From contig NC_056734.1 in assembly GCF_019279795.1 (NCBI RefSeq), positions 1,644,744-1,708,743 on the forward strand: a DNA stretch of 64,000 nucleotides. Reading direction: 5' to 3'. Within the stretch, counting starts at the first letter, position 1; every line of letters starts with the position of its first letter. Below the pieces are notes generated by a model. It did no database searches and had not been told where the DNA came from. It saw only the letters and a list, made by a program, of their open reading frames with translations. Below, in pieces: positions 39,949 through 53,403 of the stretch. Made by a program: the position numbers and the translations under genes. Source of the DNA: Protopterus annectens. Taxonomy: Eukaryota > Chordata > Ceratodontiformes > Protopteridae.

Positions 39949-40480
39949 GGTTGCCTGTAGGGTAGTACATTGGGGGAACCATTTGAGGAGGGCAAGATCT
40001 AAAGCTGTGTAGTTGTAGATAGCTGGGTTATGGCAAATGTAATTGGTTTAATTTTGAATGGATTATATGGGTGATGGAAGTAAGTGTGCTGGGATGTAAG
40101 GTAAGACAAGGTGCTAAAAGTGAATAGTGCTACACAATGAAGGATGAGCATGGTGTAGTAGAAAGTCAGTGAGTATGGTAAGAATGAGGTGGGTGTGTAT
40201 TGGTTGGTAAGTGTATTTTGGTTGAATAAAGTGTGATGGAGTAAGGAGAGGTGATTATGGAAGTGAAAGCAAGGTGGGATATGGTCTTAATTAACTAGAA
40301 GAGGTGTCTAAGGTATGCCCTATGAGTGGATAATTGGTGAGGTGTGCTGAGGAATTTTAATTGGGTGAGAGAAGCAGTGGGTGTGGTTGGCTAGGAATAA
40401 ATGTAATTGAATAGGGGTGGGTGGGAATGGGGGTGGGGTAGAGGAGCAGAGTGGTTGGACTCAAGAGAAATTGAGCAGCA

Positions 40481-42666
<2,186 letters not shown>

Positions 42667-43107
42667 GGTTTACTATCATAATTTCAAAAATAAAAACAAA
42701 AAGTGTACTTATTAGCGAAGTCTTTTGCCGAAAGTACACAATATCGAATGTCTCTAATGTCGGAAAACAGCTGTTAATGTCGAAAATGTCCACCCTTCCC
42801 TTAACTCCCTAACTAGCTAGCCTAAGATCCCGCTTATGCAGGGGGGCAAACCCCCCTGTACCCCACACCCCCCCAACTTAATATTCCAACTCCGAGATCG
42901 CACTACAGTGAGGAAAGGGATGTATTTCCCTAACCGCACTGTACTGCAATCCCTTTACATGACCGAACATTATAATTGCGAATGCACAGTCCATTCTCAA
43001 TTATAACGTTCGCTCATGTAACCTGCTATAATATGAAGTATTCAAACATCTGTTGTTTGAATACTTGACAGCCGTGCAATTGCATGCCAAAATTTTAATG
43101 GTAAACC
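42667..43107. mobile_element. Foldback element 3 (GGTTTACTATCATAAT ends), carries shared core
   Basis: Starts GGTTTACTATCATAATTTC and ends AAATTTTAATGGTAAACC, a degenerate inverted pair. The left end is nearly the same as that of the element at 63231. Inside is the shared core: a G-run/C-run hairpin at 42837-42859, CCCCACACCCCCCC, then a hairpin on CGCACTACAGTGAGGAAAGG and CCGCACTGTACTGC (42880-42951). Two more hairpins follow (CGAACATTATAATTGCG against CAATTATAACGTTCG; AAGTATTCAAACA against TGTTTGAATACTT). No ORF. TA/TG tracts flank both sides. Confidence 0.85.
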
Positions 43108-43123
43108 ATGTATGTATGTATAT

Positions 43124-43216
<93 letters not shown>
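43108..43216. repeat. (TA)n(TG)n microsatellite, right of foldback element 3
   Basis: ATGTATGTATGTATATATAC, TA to 43178, TG to about 43215. Confidence 0.98.
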
Positions 43217-43264
43217 GTGCCTTTTTTGTAAACCTTGGCAATGCCACTGTTTTAAGTTTACATC

Positions 43265-43440
43265 TGGGAGCAAGTGTCTTAGATGAATGGATGGGTAACT
43301 GTAAATTCACCCTAGGGGTTCCACCTGCAGCCCTGTTGGATGGGGCAATAGGTGCTGATCATGGAAATAAGGGTAGAACTTGGCTAGGCTTGTAAGAGCC
43401 ATAGGGCCATTGGCCTAGCAACTTCCTATGATCCTATGAA
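43265..43440 (+). mobile_element. CR1 3' end fragment (plus strand)
   Basis: Encodes LDEWMGNCKFTLGVPPAALL DG (the CR1 ORF2 C-terminus), then the 3' UTR phrase TGGCTAGGCTTGTAAGAGCC and the tail CCTATGATCCTATGAA. About 175 bp remain. Confidence 0.9.
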
Positions 43441-44309
43441 AGCAAAGGTTTTACATCTTTTAGTTTCAAGTAATCACATGTTGATGAAACAATGCAGTTA
43501 TTCATAGCTCACCCCTTCATTTTTTCCTTCCAGTTGCCCAAAACACACTGGTTAACTGGCTACTGAAAAATGTCTGTATATACTGCCTTTAATATTGTGC
43601 TTGTGGGCCAGGCCATGGCTGAAATAGGTATGAAAAGGGCAATTTCACTTATTCAGGTAATGAATAAATAAAATAAAATAAGAATATACTTGCAGAGAGC
43701 AAACAGATAAGAAGGGCACAAGACGAATGTCAGGGAAGTATTATAATAAGCAAAAGAAAATTAGGTAAACTAGATAATCCTTTTTTTTCTCATTCCTTCT
43801 ATTTGTTGTAACCAGTTGCTGAGTTCCTGCATTGCTGGTGCTTCTGATTTCTATTGTGGATAACATATTAGACCATGTCTTGATTATCAGGTGTCCTCCA
43901 TGGGATTACTCCACCATAACCAAATCTTAGGAGTGGCTTCCTGGTCTTCAGCTTAGAAATGTCATCAGGGTCCTCTTCAGGTCTGGTGCTAAGTGATCTT
44001 TGAGGTCCACCTCAGACACTACTGTGCCACCAGAGTTACCTTTTATTTTCCACCTTTGCAGATACAGTTTGAGTCATGATGATGCAGATACTTCTATACA
44101 AACCACATGGAACATTTACTACAGCCCACATTAAGTAGCCAGTCAAATTATCCCTACAGACAAAGTGAAATCAGACAAAGAGGGATTCACTAAATTACCA
44201 CCCCAGAGTCCCTTGGCCATCAAAGGTTGATGCAATTAGGGAAAACAACTGCACCTCCAATAAGATATAACCACCTCTGAGGTTGATAGCACCTTCTGGT
44301 AGGTTATCA
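43441..44309. other. Anonymous sequence
   Basis: Nothing recognised. Confidence 0.4.
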
Positions 44310-44405
44310 ATGAATTATTTTTTTTATATGCATTTGTTTACTAAGTAGCCTGACTAAGACAAGTCCATTTTCAGGGGACACCTGATGAGAAAAGTTCCTC
44401 ACAAC
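44310..44405 (-). repeat. Solo L2-like 3' end, diverged
   Basis: CATTTGTTTACTAAGTAGCC, CTGACTAAGACAAGTCCATT and TTCAGGGGACAC then GAGAAAAGTTCC mirror the L2-like 3' terminus at 35.7 kb (TTTGTTTACCGGGAGAGTCC and AGAAAAGCTC). Only the end is present. Confidence 0.6.
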
Positions 44406-44869
44406 CTTGCATTCACAGTAGAACAATCTACACAATATTCAGTCTTACATTGTGGTTAATAACAGTTACAGATCATTTTGTTTAGTCTCCCACGTAGTTA
44501 ACATGCATATATGTAACATTTATACAGAGAATTGCTTATAACTATACTTCTCAACTACACCCATAACCATGAAGGTTGTCTTTTTAGAACAACTGGGTGT
44601 GAGAAATTGGTTGTGAAATATAGTAAAGATTTAAAGAAAGGATAGCTATATTAAAAGTTTAGAGAGAATATGTATAGTATATCTATATAGATTGGGGTAG
44701 GGATCAGGAGACAGTAGTTATTGGATAAGTTATGTTAGGTCAGGAAAGGCGGGAGGTGAGCATAAGGAAGAAGAGAGATGTGCAATGGAAATTACAGTGA
44801 GTGGGCATTTTTATTTACAGTGAAGTAAAAGAAACACTGGGTGCAACTATGTTGTGCATTTTGTGTATT
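44406..44869. other. Anonymous spacer
   Basis: Nothing recognised. Confidence 0.4.
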
Positions 44870-45150
44870 AGATTCCTCAGTGGAGACCATATGAGAGGAT
44901 CATAGGTAGTGTGCAAATGTCCTCAATTGAGACCATAGGAGAGGATCATGGGTAGTGTGCAAATGTCCTCAATTGAGACCATAGGAGAGGATCATGGGTA
45001 GTGTGCAAATGTCCTCAGTGGAGACCATATGAGAGGATCATGGTTAGTGTGCAAATGTCTTCAATGGAGGCCATATGAAAGGATTCTAGGTAGTGTGCAA
45101 ATGTCCTCAATGAAGACCATATGAGAGGATCATGTGTAGTGTGCAAATCT
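44870..45150. repeat. 46-bp minisatellite, six units
   Basis: GACCATATGAGAGGATCATG then GGTAGTGTGCAAATGTCCTC, with GACCAT (or GGCCAT) at 44885, 44931, 44977, 45023, 45069 and 45115, an exact 46-bp period. Confidence 0.96.
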
Positions 45151-46000
45151 TGTGTAAGAGAATTCTCAGGAGCAGGCACACCTCTAGTTAGACAATACAT
45201 ACTTTTTTAGTTTTTGGACAAATTTTTTATGACTCATTTCTCCCCTCAGCTCAGAAGATAAGAGTCCCATAGCTCAGCTGCATGTACTGAGTACAAAAAA
45301 TTAACAAAGCAACTATTAGATTTTGTGGTGCTTTATTTTTTGGTGGAAAGGGTAAAATGATTTATTTAGAAGAATTAATTTAATTTCTCTTTGTCTCGTT
45401 TCCTTCTGTCATTCATCATCATTACCAAAGGTCAGGCATTTTACTGTAAAAAATCAGAGCTTCCCATGTCATCCACCAACCACGCATACACACATACACA
45501 CAGAAGCATACACATGCACGCATGCAGACTCACATCTGAAGGCAATGGATAGTGCATGAATAAAATGGGAGTGACAGGGTGAAGGCAGCACCAAGCTGAT
45601 TAGAAGAACAGATGTTTTCAATTAGAAAAGGGTTAATGTACTGCACAAGAAATGTGAATGTCTGTTGCTGACACTGAATGAAAGTAATAAAACAGATATA
45701 GTCACAACATTCATGAGAAGCATGTGGTCAGAGAAACAATAAAGTGTGTTTAAATGGCATTTTCGGATGCTGATATCATTACAGTGAGGTAAAACACATA
45801 TGGCAGTTCTGTACTTAAGTTTCTTGAGCATGATTAAGCTGGTAGCACGCAGTTGGTACAATGAGCTGAAATGCAAATGATGTCAGGTGTGAAAATCCAC
45901 TCTTTTCAAATGAAACTTTTAGAGGGGAAATTCTCCTCCCCCTTAGGTTCAGTGGCCTCAAACTTGACTGTATTAACTAAGGCGGAACACTGGGTGTAAA
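45151..46000. other. Anonymous sequence
   Basis: A short imperfect CACA-rich stretch near 45480-45535. No gene recognised. Confidence 0.4.
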
Positions 46001-46065
46001 CCTCTTGGTTGAATGGTATAGGCACTTTTGCACCCACTTGAAAGCTGAGTTTGAATTCAAGGAAC
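46001..46065 (+). repeat. Weak tRNA-like (SINE head) sequence
   Basis: TTGGTTGAATGGTATAGGC resembles an A box, and GAGTTTGAATTCAAGG about 35 nt later resembles a B box. No acceptor stem or SINE tail was found. This could be chance. Confidence 0.3.
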
Positions 46066-46254
46066 CAATTAATCACATAAGAAAGTATGCAGTATATTTT
46101 GTCTGCTGATGTGCACCCTCTATAGCTGGGACAGGGGTCAAGAACAAACTTTCCAGGGAGGTATAGCATTCTTTACCATCACTTTCTCAGCAGCCTTTCT
46201 TTACCAGAAAGACTTACCACTGAGAAGTAATATCTGACTGCATGTTAAGCCTAT

Positions 46255-46257
<3 letters not shown>

Positions 46258-46347
<90 letters not shown>
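46258..46347. repeat. (CA)n(TA)n microsatellite
   Basis: CA to about 46306 and TA to about 46347, directly left of foldback element 6. Confidence 0.98.
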
Positions 46348-47935
<1,588 letters not shown>

Positions 47936-48178
47936 GTTAGTCCTGCCACAGTTGTTCTTCCACACCACACACACATTCAGTCATACCTATGGCCAGTTTA
48001 GAGTGTCAAATCCACCTTCTGCATGTCTTTGGAATGTGGGAGGAAATCAGAGCAAACCCATGCAAACATAGGGTGGATATGCAGACTCCACAAAGAAGGC
48101 ACCTTACACAAGAACTGAACCTGGGAACTTCTTGTTGTGAGGTTACAATGCTATCAATTGTGCCACTGAGATGAACTA
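47936..48178 (+). repeat. Dispersed repeat, fish-type CGCCACAG family (3' part)
   Basis: Contains CATTCAGTCATACCTATGGCC then CTGCATGTCTTTGGAATGTG and GGAGGAAATCAGAGCAAACC, GCAGACTCCACAAAGAAGGC and GTTGTGAGGTTACAATGC. This is the familiar ordered 3' half of the repeat family also found at 28.3, 58.2, 58.5 and 60.4 kb. Confidence 0.78.
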
Positions 48179-48185
48179 CTGTAAA

Positions 48186-48488
48186 CATTACTAAGAATGA
48201 TCCAACACATGCTGCAGGAAGCCACTGATCCAACACATACTGCAGGAAGCCACTGATCCAATACATACTGCAGGAAGCCACTGATCCAATACATACTGCA
48301 GGAAGCCACTGATACAACACATACTGCAGGAAGCCACTGATCCAACACATTCTGCAGGAAGCCACTGATCCGATACATATTGTAGGAAGCCACTTATCCA
48401 ATACATAATGTAGGAAGCCACTGATCCAATACATATTGCAGGAAGCCACTGATCCAATACATACTGTAGGAAGCCACTAATCCAATAC
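48186..48488. repeat. 28-bp minisatellite, about 11 units
   Basis: GCCACTGATCCAACACATAC then TGCAGGAA repeats every 28 bp (GCCACTG at 48221, 48249, 48277 and onward). Since 28 is not a multiple of three and no frame carries a stop, the minus strand is open in more than one frame. The array ends where the CR1 tail starts, within the last unit. Confidence 0.96.
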
Positions 48489-48584
48489 ATAGGTTCATAG
48501 GTTCATAGGTAGGTACTAAGTTATCTGCCCAAAGGCATTTATAAGCCTAGCCGGAATGTGCTGGCTTTTGCTGCCCCCCTTATA

Positions 48585-49241
48585 TTAGTTCCCTGTGCCT
48601 CTGTCCAGCAGAACCATTGAAGTGATCCCTGGGGTAAACTTTCTGTTTCCCATGCACTCGTCAAGGATTCTCTTGAAGAGGGTTAGTGAGGAGCTCTGCC
48701 TAATGTAGATTGGAATCTTGTTCCAGAGCATGGGAAGTCTCTGGGACAGGAATCTATCCCTCCAGCACGTCCTATTTATTTTTATGGTGAGGTTTAGATC
48801 CCTGGAGCATGTGGCTTGAGGAGATATGGTTTTCTTTAGGTGGAGCATGTCCATCAATTCTGGGTTGGACATGGCCTTGTATGTCAGGCAGAGATCACCT
48901 CTGAGTAGGCGGCATGCAACCGAGTACAGCTGGAGTTTCTTCAGTCAAGCTGCATAGGGCATCTGCTTGAGGCCAGTGATCCTTTTGGTGAGGTACTTCT
49001 GTGGTCTTTCCAGTTGTTGCAGGTGCCTTGTAAGGTGCATCCAAAATGGGGCATTGTACTCTATAATGGGTCTTATGAGTGATGCATAGAGGGGCCCAAT
49101 GACCTCTTTCAATCTGGATGCAAACCCTTTTGTGATGAGGTGGGCCACGTAGAAGGATTTTCTAACCACTTTGGCAATGTGAGTATCAAAGGAGAGGTTA
49201 CTATCTACTTGGGACCCCAGATCCCTTATTACATCTTCCAT
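48585..49241 (-). pseudogene. CR1 reverse transcriptase C-terminal part (two frames)
   Basis: 49241-48945: MEDVIRDLGSQVDSNLSFDT, VVRKSFYVAHLITKGFASRL and IRPIIEYNAPFWMHLTRHLQ. 48872-48585: MSNPELMDMLHLKK, RDRFLSQRLPMLWNKIPIYI and LFKRILDECMGNRKFTPG. A stop separates them near 48943. Confidence 0.88.
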
Positions 49242-49445
49242 ATTTAGGGGGCTACCACCTATGTGGTAGTTTGTGGGTACTTTGTTTTTTCCAAAGGGGA
49301 TGACTATGCACTTTTTGGCATTTAGCTTGAGGCCATGGTTTTGACACCAGGTATTTGTCTTAGTGAGACCCTTTTGGAGGATGTTTGTGTCAGCCGGAAA
49401 GTCAATTATAGCCCCTAGTTTGCTGTCGTCTGCGAACTTGGTCAG

Positions 49446-50084
49446 TCATAGTCCTCCTCTGCTTGCCTGTACCTCTGAGAAGTATATGCCGAACAGGAGA
49501 GGTCCTAGGACTGAGCCCTGGGGAATGCCACTTGTAACCGGTTTAGAGTCAGACCTAGCTCCCACAACTCTTAATATGTGGGTTCTGTCCATGAGCCAGT
49601 TGGCAACCCAACTCGTGATGTAGGGGTTTATGTTCAGGCTGGTGAGCTTGTCTATAATACCTGAGTGGGGAATGGTGTCGAAGGTGTTTGCGAGGTCTAG
49701 GTAGGCTGTGTGGACCACCTTTCCCGCGTCTATAGCCTTGGTAACTGTCTCAAAGAAGTCCACCAGGTTTAGGAGGTATGATCTTCCCTTAACAAAGCCG
49801 AACTGGGTAGGGTCCAGTGTTTGGAGGTTCCCAAAATCTCTGTTAATGAGATCCATGATGATGCACTCCATAGCTTTGCAGACCAAGCTAGTCAGGCTTA
49901 TAGGGTGATAGTTCCTGGGGTCTGTTGTGGCTCCACCTTTGTGGAGCAGAATAACCATTGCTGTGCGCCACTCTGTGGACATGTAGCCTGTGGAGAGGCT
50001 GAGTGTAAACAGTGTGTTTAGGTGAGGGGTTAGTTCATCTTTGAGCTCATGTAGGACACAGCCTGGGACACCGTCTGGTCCCAT
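49446..50084 (-). pseudogene. CR1 reverse transcriptase N-terminal and core part
   Basis: MGPDGVPGCVLHELKDELTP, NYHPISLTSLVCKAMECI, HTAYLDLANTFDTIPHSG (AKAF has become ANTF) and SGIPQGSVLGPLLFGIYF. It stops just before the FADD motif; the DNA there would read FADD in the next frame segment. Confidence 0.88.
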
Positions 50085-50148
50085 TGATGCTGTGTTTTTG
50101 GCTTTGGAGAGGGCTGTTTTAACCTGAGTGTCTATGATTTCAGGGGCA

Positions 50149-50649
50149 CTACATTCTTCTTTTATAGTTATGGGCCCTTTTGGCTATATTGGTCGGTTCA
50201 GTGTATTTTGTGCCATTCTGCAGTAACTCCGAGCAGATCTGAGAATTGCCACTTAGATTCATGACATACCTAAAGAATGCCTTGTGGTTATCTTTGGAGT
50301 CCATGGCAATTTTTCTTTCAAAGATAGCCTTGGATGATTTTATGAGGGAACGTAGTTTCTTGCTGGTACTGATCAGGGATGTCTTTCCTTCTTGGGATTT
50401 TACTCTTTTCTGTATTAGTTTCCTCCTTCTATTGTATAGCTTGTTTATGGCAGGTGACCACCAGACTGGTTTCCTTTTCTTGAAGGAGTTAATGTTTGGG
50501 TAATTGAAATCACCCAATATCAGGGTGTTTGGTAGGATCTTTATGTTTCCCAGTGTTTCCAGGAATGCGGAGTGGGGATCCTGGGACATGGTGGGTGATC
50601 TGTAGCAAGCTATAATTTGACTAGCAGTTTTGCCCATTGTTAGTTGCAC
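50149..50649 (-). pseudogene. CR1 endonuclease with large in-frame deletion
   Basis: Encodes IIACYRSP and LILGDFNYPNIN, then passes directly to SFKKRKPVWWSPAINKLYNR. The other copies have about 140 codons between these points, including the RSDHKLISLD motif. The deletion at about 50485 keeps the frame. Without the SDH block it could not encode an active endonuclease. Confidence 0.88.
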
Positions 50650-50921
50650 GTGGATGATCTCTGAAGCATCGTGCTGTGCCTCTAACCTGGAGGTGTGGGT
50701 ATCCTTGATGAATATGGATACTCCCCCGCCTTTTGTATTTCAGTCTGGGTTTTGTGGCCGAAATGTATGGTATGAGTTGTAGCCTGGTAGTGCTGGGGTG
50801 CTCTCTGGAGCCTTAAACCAGGTTTCTGTTACTGCATATATATTGATTTTCTCCATACTGAGGAGTGCCTCGAATTCATGCATTTTGAGGTTTAGACTTC
50901 TGGCATTGAGTAGCATTACCC

Positions 50922-51420
50922 TCAGTTTTTTGTTACTTGTGCTATTGACAGTGGTGGGTTTGTCTTTTGAGCCTTAATTAAAAAAGGTACTATGGGGGTG
51001 GCAAGAGCCTTGGCAAGTATTCGAAAGCCTAAGGGTGACAGGTGCAAGCCATCTCTAGTGAAGCAGCATGGCTTGTCGAGCTTGTCATCCCAGGCTGACA
51101 GACACTGGATCCCCTTTGAATGACACCAGAAGCTTAGCCAATTGTTGAAATTGATATTTTTTTCTCTATACAATGGTATCATTCTTGGTGAGGGCAGGAT
51201 GCTTCTCAGGGTCAGGGTCATACCGGCCTGGGTTACGTGATCAGAGAGCTCCTCCATGCCTGTCTCTTTTCATGTAGTCCAGAGAGGTATGACTCAGGTC
51301 ATTCACACCAACATGGACAATGACAGAGTCATATTTGTACTTGTTCTGGAGTGACCTGATTGCTTGTGTTATGTGGCGGATCCTGGCACCCGACAGGCAG
51401 CTAACAGTAACCTTCTCCTT
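50922..51420 (-). pseudogene. CR1 ORF1, SGNH/GDSL esterase-like domain
   Basis: Read from 51420 down: VTVSCLSGARIRHITQAIRS, then YDSVIVHVGVNDLSHTSLDY. GVNDL (51295-51309) is the SGNH block with the conserved Asn. After a frameshift the frame 51257-50922 continues as MEELSDHVTQAGMTLTLRSI and ends in FTRDGLHLSPLGFRILAKAL (about 51007-51066), with the Asp/His pair of block V intact. The block with the nucleophilic serine is not recognisable. An esterase domain is established for CR1 ORF1 proteins; its role in retrotransposition is not settled. Confidence 0.83.
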
Positions 51421-51432
51421 GTTCAGCCTAGT

Positions 51433-52545
51433 GAAAGAGATAGAAATTAGACCAAAATGGCCAATAAACTACTAATTTCTGGGCTGAAATCACTCCTCCA
51501 GGAACAGATAGGCTGCTCAAAGCTCCCTCTCTCACACTGAACAGAGAAACGTCCTTCTATCCAAGTAAGGTATGGACAAACACAGAAACATGTAACACAG
51601 CCCCAAATTCAGAACTAACCTGAAAACTGGACTATACTAGCTTAGAAAGGTGGGAAAACAAGTATTTTTTTTTTGTTTTTTTTTTTCAGAAAATAAAACA
51701 GATACAATTAAAAAACACTTTAAATGCACATAAATGGCTATCACACTTGAGTGTGTAGCCTACAACAGTTAAACAGGTAATTTAAACACAAAAATGACTT
51801 TGTTAAAGTGCAGGCAGTAAAATAAGTACAATATGTAGCTGAAACAAGCTTTTTAAATCACAGAAACTCAAGAAAATTGTCGTTTTAGGTGGAATTAGCT
51901 AAAGGCAGCAAGAAAATGTAGAAAAGTTATACTTAATCACTCCAAACTCTCTCTTTTGTCTCTCTGCTGCTGTGGACTCTGCAGGGCACCAGGCAGGAGC
52001 TTGCTGAGCTGTATACTAGTGCAAAAACCTTGCAAATGCGGGTTTTATAGCAGGGAAATGAAAGAGATAGAAATTAGCCCAAAACGGCCAATAAACTACT
52101 AATTTCTGGGCTGAAACCAGTCCTCCAGAGACAGATAGGCTGCTCAAAGCTCCCTCGCCCACAGTGAACAGAGAAACTTCCTTCTATCCAAGTAAGGTAT
52201 GGGCAAACACAGCAACTTGTAACACAGCCCTGAATTCAGCACTAACCTGAAAACTGGACTATACTAGCTTAGAAAGGCAGGAAAACAAGTATTCTTTTAA
52301 TTTGTTTGTTTTTTTTTTTCAGAAAATTAAGCAGATACAATCAAAATAACACTTTAAATGCACAGAAGTGGCTATCACACTTGAGTGTGTAGCCTACAAC
52401 AGTTAAACAGGCAATTTAAACACAAAAATGACTTTGTTAAAGTGCAGGCAGTAAAATAAGTACAATATGTAGCTGAAACAAGCTTTTTAAATCACAGAAA
52501 CTCTAGAAAATTGGTGTTTTAGGCAGAATTAGCTAAAGGCATTAT
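51433..52545 (-). repeat. CR1 5' UTR tandem monomers (627-bp period)
   Basis: GAAAGAGATAGAAATTAG occurs at 51433 and 52060, and about 480 bp after each start match closely (for example ATACTAGCTTAGAAAGG, TTTAAATGCACA and CACTTGAGTGTGTAGCC). The copy at 51433-52059 is complete, with a unique stretch of about 150 bp at its right side. The copy at 52060 is cut at about 52541. On the coding strand these lie upstream of ORF1, so they are tandem 5' UTR or promoter monomers, an arrangement known from some mammalian L1 families. Confidence 0.8.
52043..52049 (-). promoter_or_regulatory. Candidate TATA box in CR1 5' UTR monomer
   Basis: The minus strand reads CTATAAAACCCGCATTTGC. A start site about 25-32 nt downstream would fall near 52011-52018, just before a GC-richer leader (CAGCAAGCTCCTGCC onward) leading into the element. 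Position and sequence suggest a promoter; activity is inferred only. Confidence 0.4.
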
Positions 52546-53403
52546 GCATTATTATTCCCTTTGGAAAAACAGAATTCCCTACAAATTACAATATTGATAA
52601 CACCCCCTGAGTTCCAACCTAGTGGTGCAAGACTTGGGAGCACAGGTTGATAGCTATTTGAACTTTCACCACCAAATTTCCACAGTGGTAAGGAAAGCCT
52701 TCTATGTAGAGCATCTCATAAGCAAGGGCATAGCATCCAGGTCAAGGGATGTTATAACTACACTGTACTCAGTCATCATCAGACCACTAATAAGAGTATA
52801 ATGCACCCTTTTGCATATACCTCACCAAACACCTGCAGCAGCTGGAGAGACCTCATAGGTTTCTGAAGAAAATCCAGGGACTCCATGACCTACATGGACA
52901 GGCTGAAAGCCCTGTCACTACTTTACTCTGTATCATATAAGCTGCTGAGAGGTGATTTGTGCCTGGCTTATAGGGCAATCTGCAACACTGCCCTAATGGA
53001 AATGCTGCACATCCGCAAATCAAATGGCTCAAGAGTCACTCGCTCTAGGGATATCAACCTAGCTTGTGACATTAACAGATCATGCTGGAGAGACAGATAT
53101 GTCTCCCAGAGACTGCTGCTTCTCTGGAATAGACTCCCTATTCATATAAAACAGAGTTCCTCACTCACCTTATTCAAATGCAACCTAGATAACTGGATGC
53201 GAGACTGCAAATTCACCCCTGGGGTGGCACCCATGTCTGTCATGGACAGGGGTAGCCAATGTTGATCACAGACCCACTCTGTTCATAAATTTGTTCTATG
53301 AACTACCCAAAAAAGAAAAAAAACGGGGATACTTGGGGTTAACATGACTAGACTTGGAAAGGCTCTTGGGCCACTAGCCTAATAACCTCCTATGAACCTA
53401 TGG
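52546..53403 (+). mobile_element. CR1 3' part (plus strand), head to head with the 48.5-kb copy
   Basis: The plus strand opens with a diverged CIIIPFGKTEFPTNYNIDNT (52546 on), matching the 16.6-kb copy at SIVIPFGKNNVPTNYHIGSN. The frame 52885-53265 then gives YSVSYKLLRGDLCLAYRAIC, RDRYVSQRLLLLWNRLPIHI and LFKCNLDNWMRD. The tail TCCTATGAACCTATGG ends at about 53403. Stops lie between 52600 and 52880. Its 5' truncation point coincides with the 5' end of the minus-strand CR1. Confidence 0.9.

Larger units (their letters stand above)
35735..40480 (-). mobile_element. L2-like (jockey superfamily) LINE, near full length
   Basis: The minus-strand element has, from 5' to 3': a pyrimidine-rich leader (about 40480-39950, purine-rich on plus); a start region with GDIHPNPRP; APE endonuclease motifs NIRSI, TEIWL, GDFNINW and SDHLPTYI; RT motifs; a C-terminal AKLWNALPLEIIT block (36232-36510); a 3' UTR ending in GGACTCTCCCGGTAAACAAA; and a TAAA-type tail at 35735-35765. 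Its 3' end matches the fragment at 24.6 kb. The middle of the endonuclease region is tandemly duplicated over 750 bp. Stops and shifts disable it. The exact 5' limit is uncertain. Confidence 0.88.
48489..52545 (-). mobile_element. CR1-clade LINE with ORF1 esterase and tandem 5' UTR monomers
   Basis: The minus-strand element ends in CCTATGAACCTAT octamers at 48489-48510. From 5' to 3' it has two 5' UTR monomers (52545-51433), an ORF1 esterase region (about 51420-50922), endonuclease pieces, RT pieces and the C-terminal LFKRILDECMGN. The endonuclease has lost about 140 codons in frame. ORF1 lacks its N-terminal part: the sequence passes from the UTR monomer straight into the esterase. Stops and shifts are numerous. 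Confidence 0.92.

Noticed and set aside
48186..48488. CRISPR-like array of 28-bp repeats
   Set aside because: The repeats are contiguous with no unique spacers, and the context is vertebrate; it is a minisatellite.
48006..48490. Repetitive 99- and 147-codon minus-strand frames
   Set aside because: A stop-free 28-bp minisatellite is open in several frames at once; there is no sign of selection for one frame.
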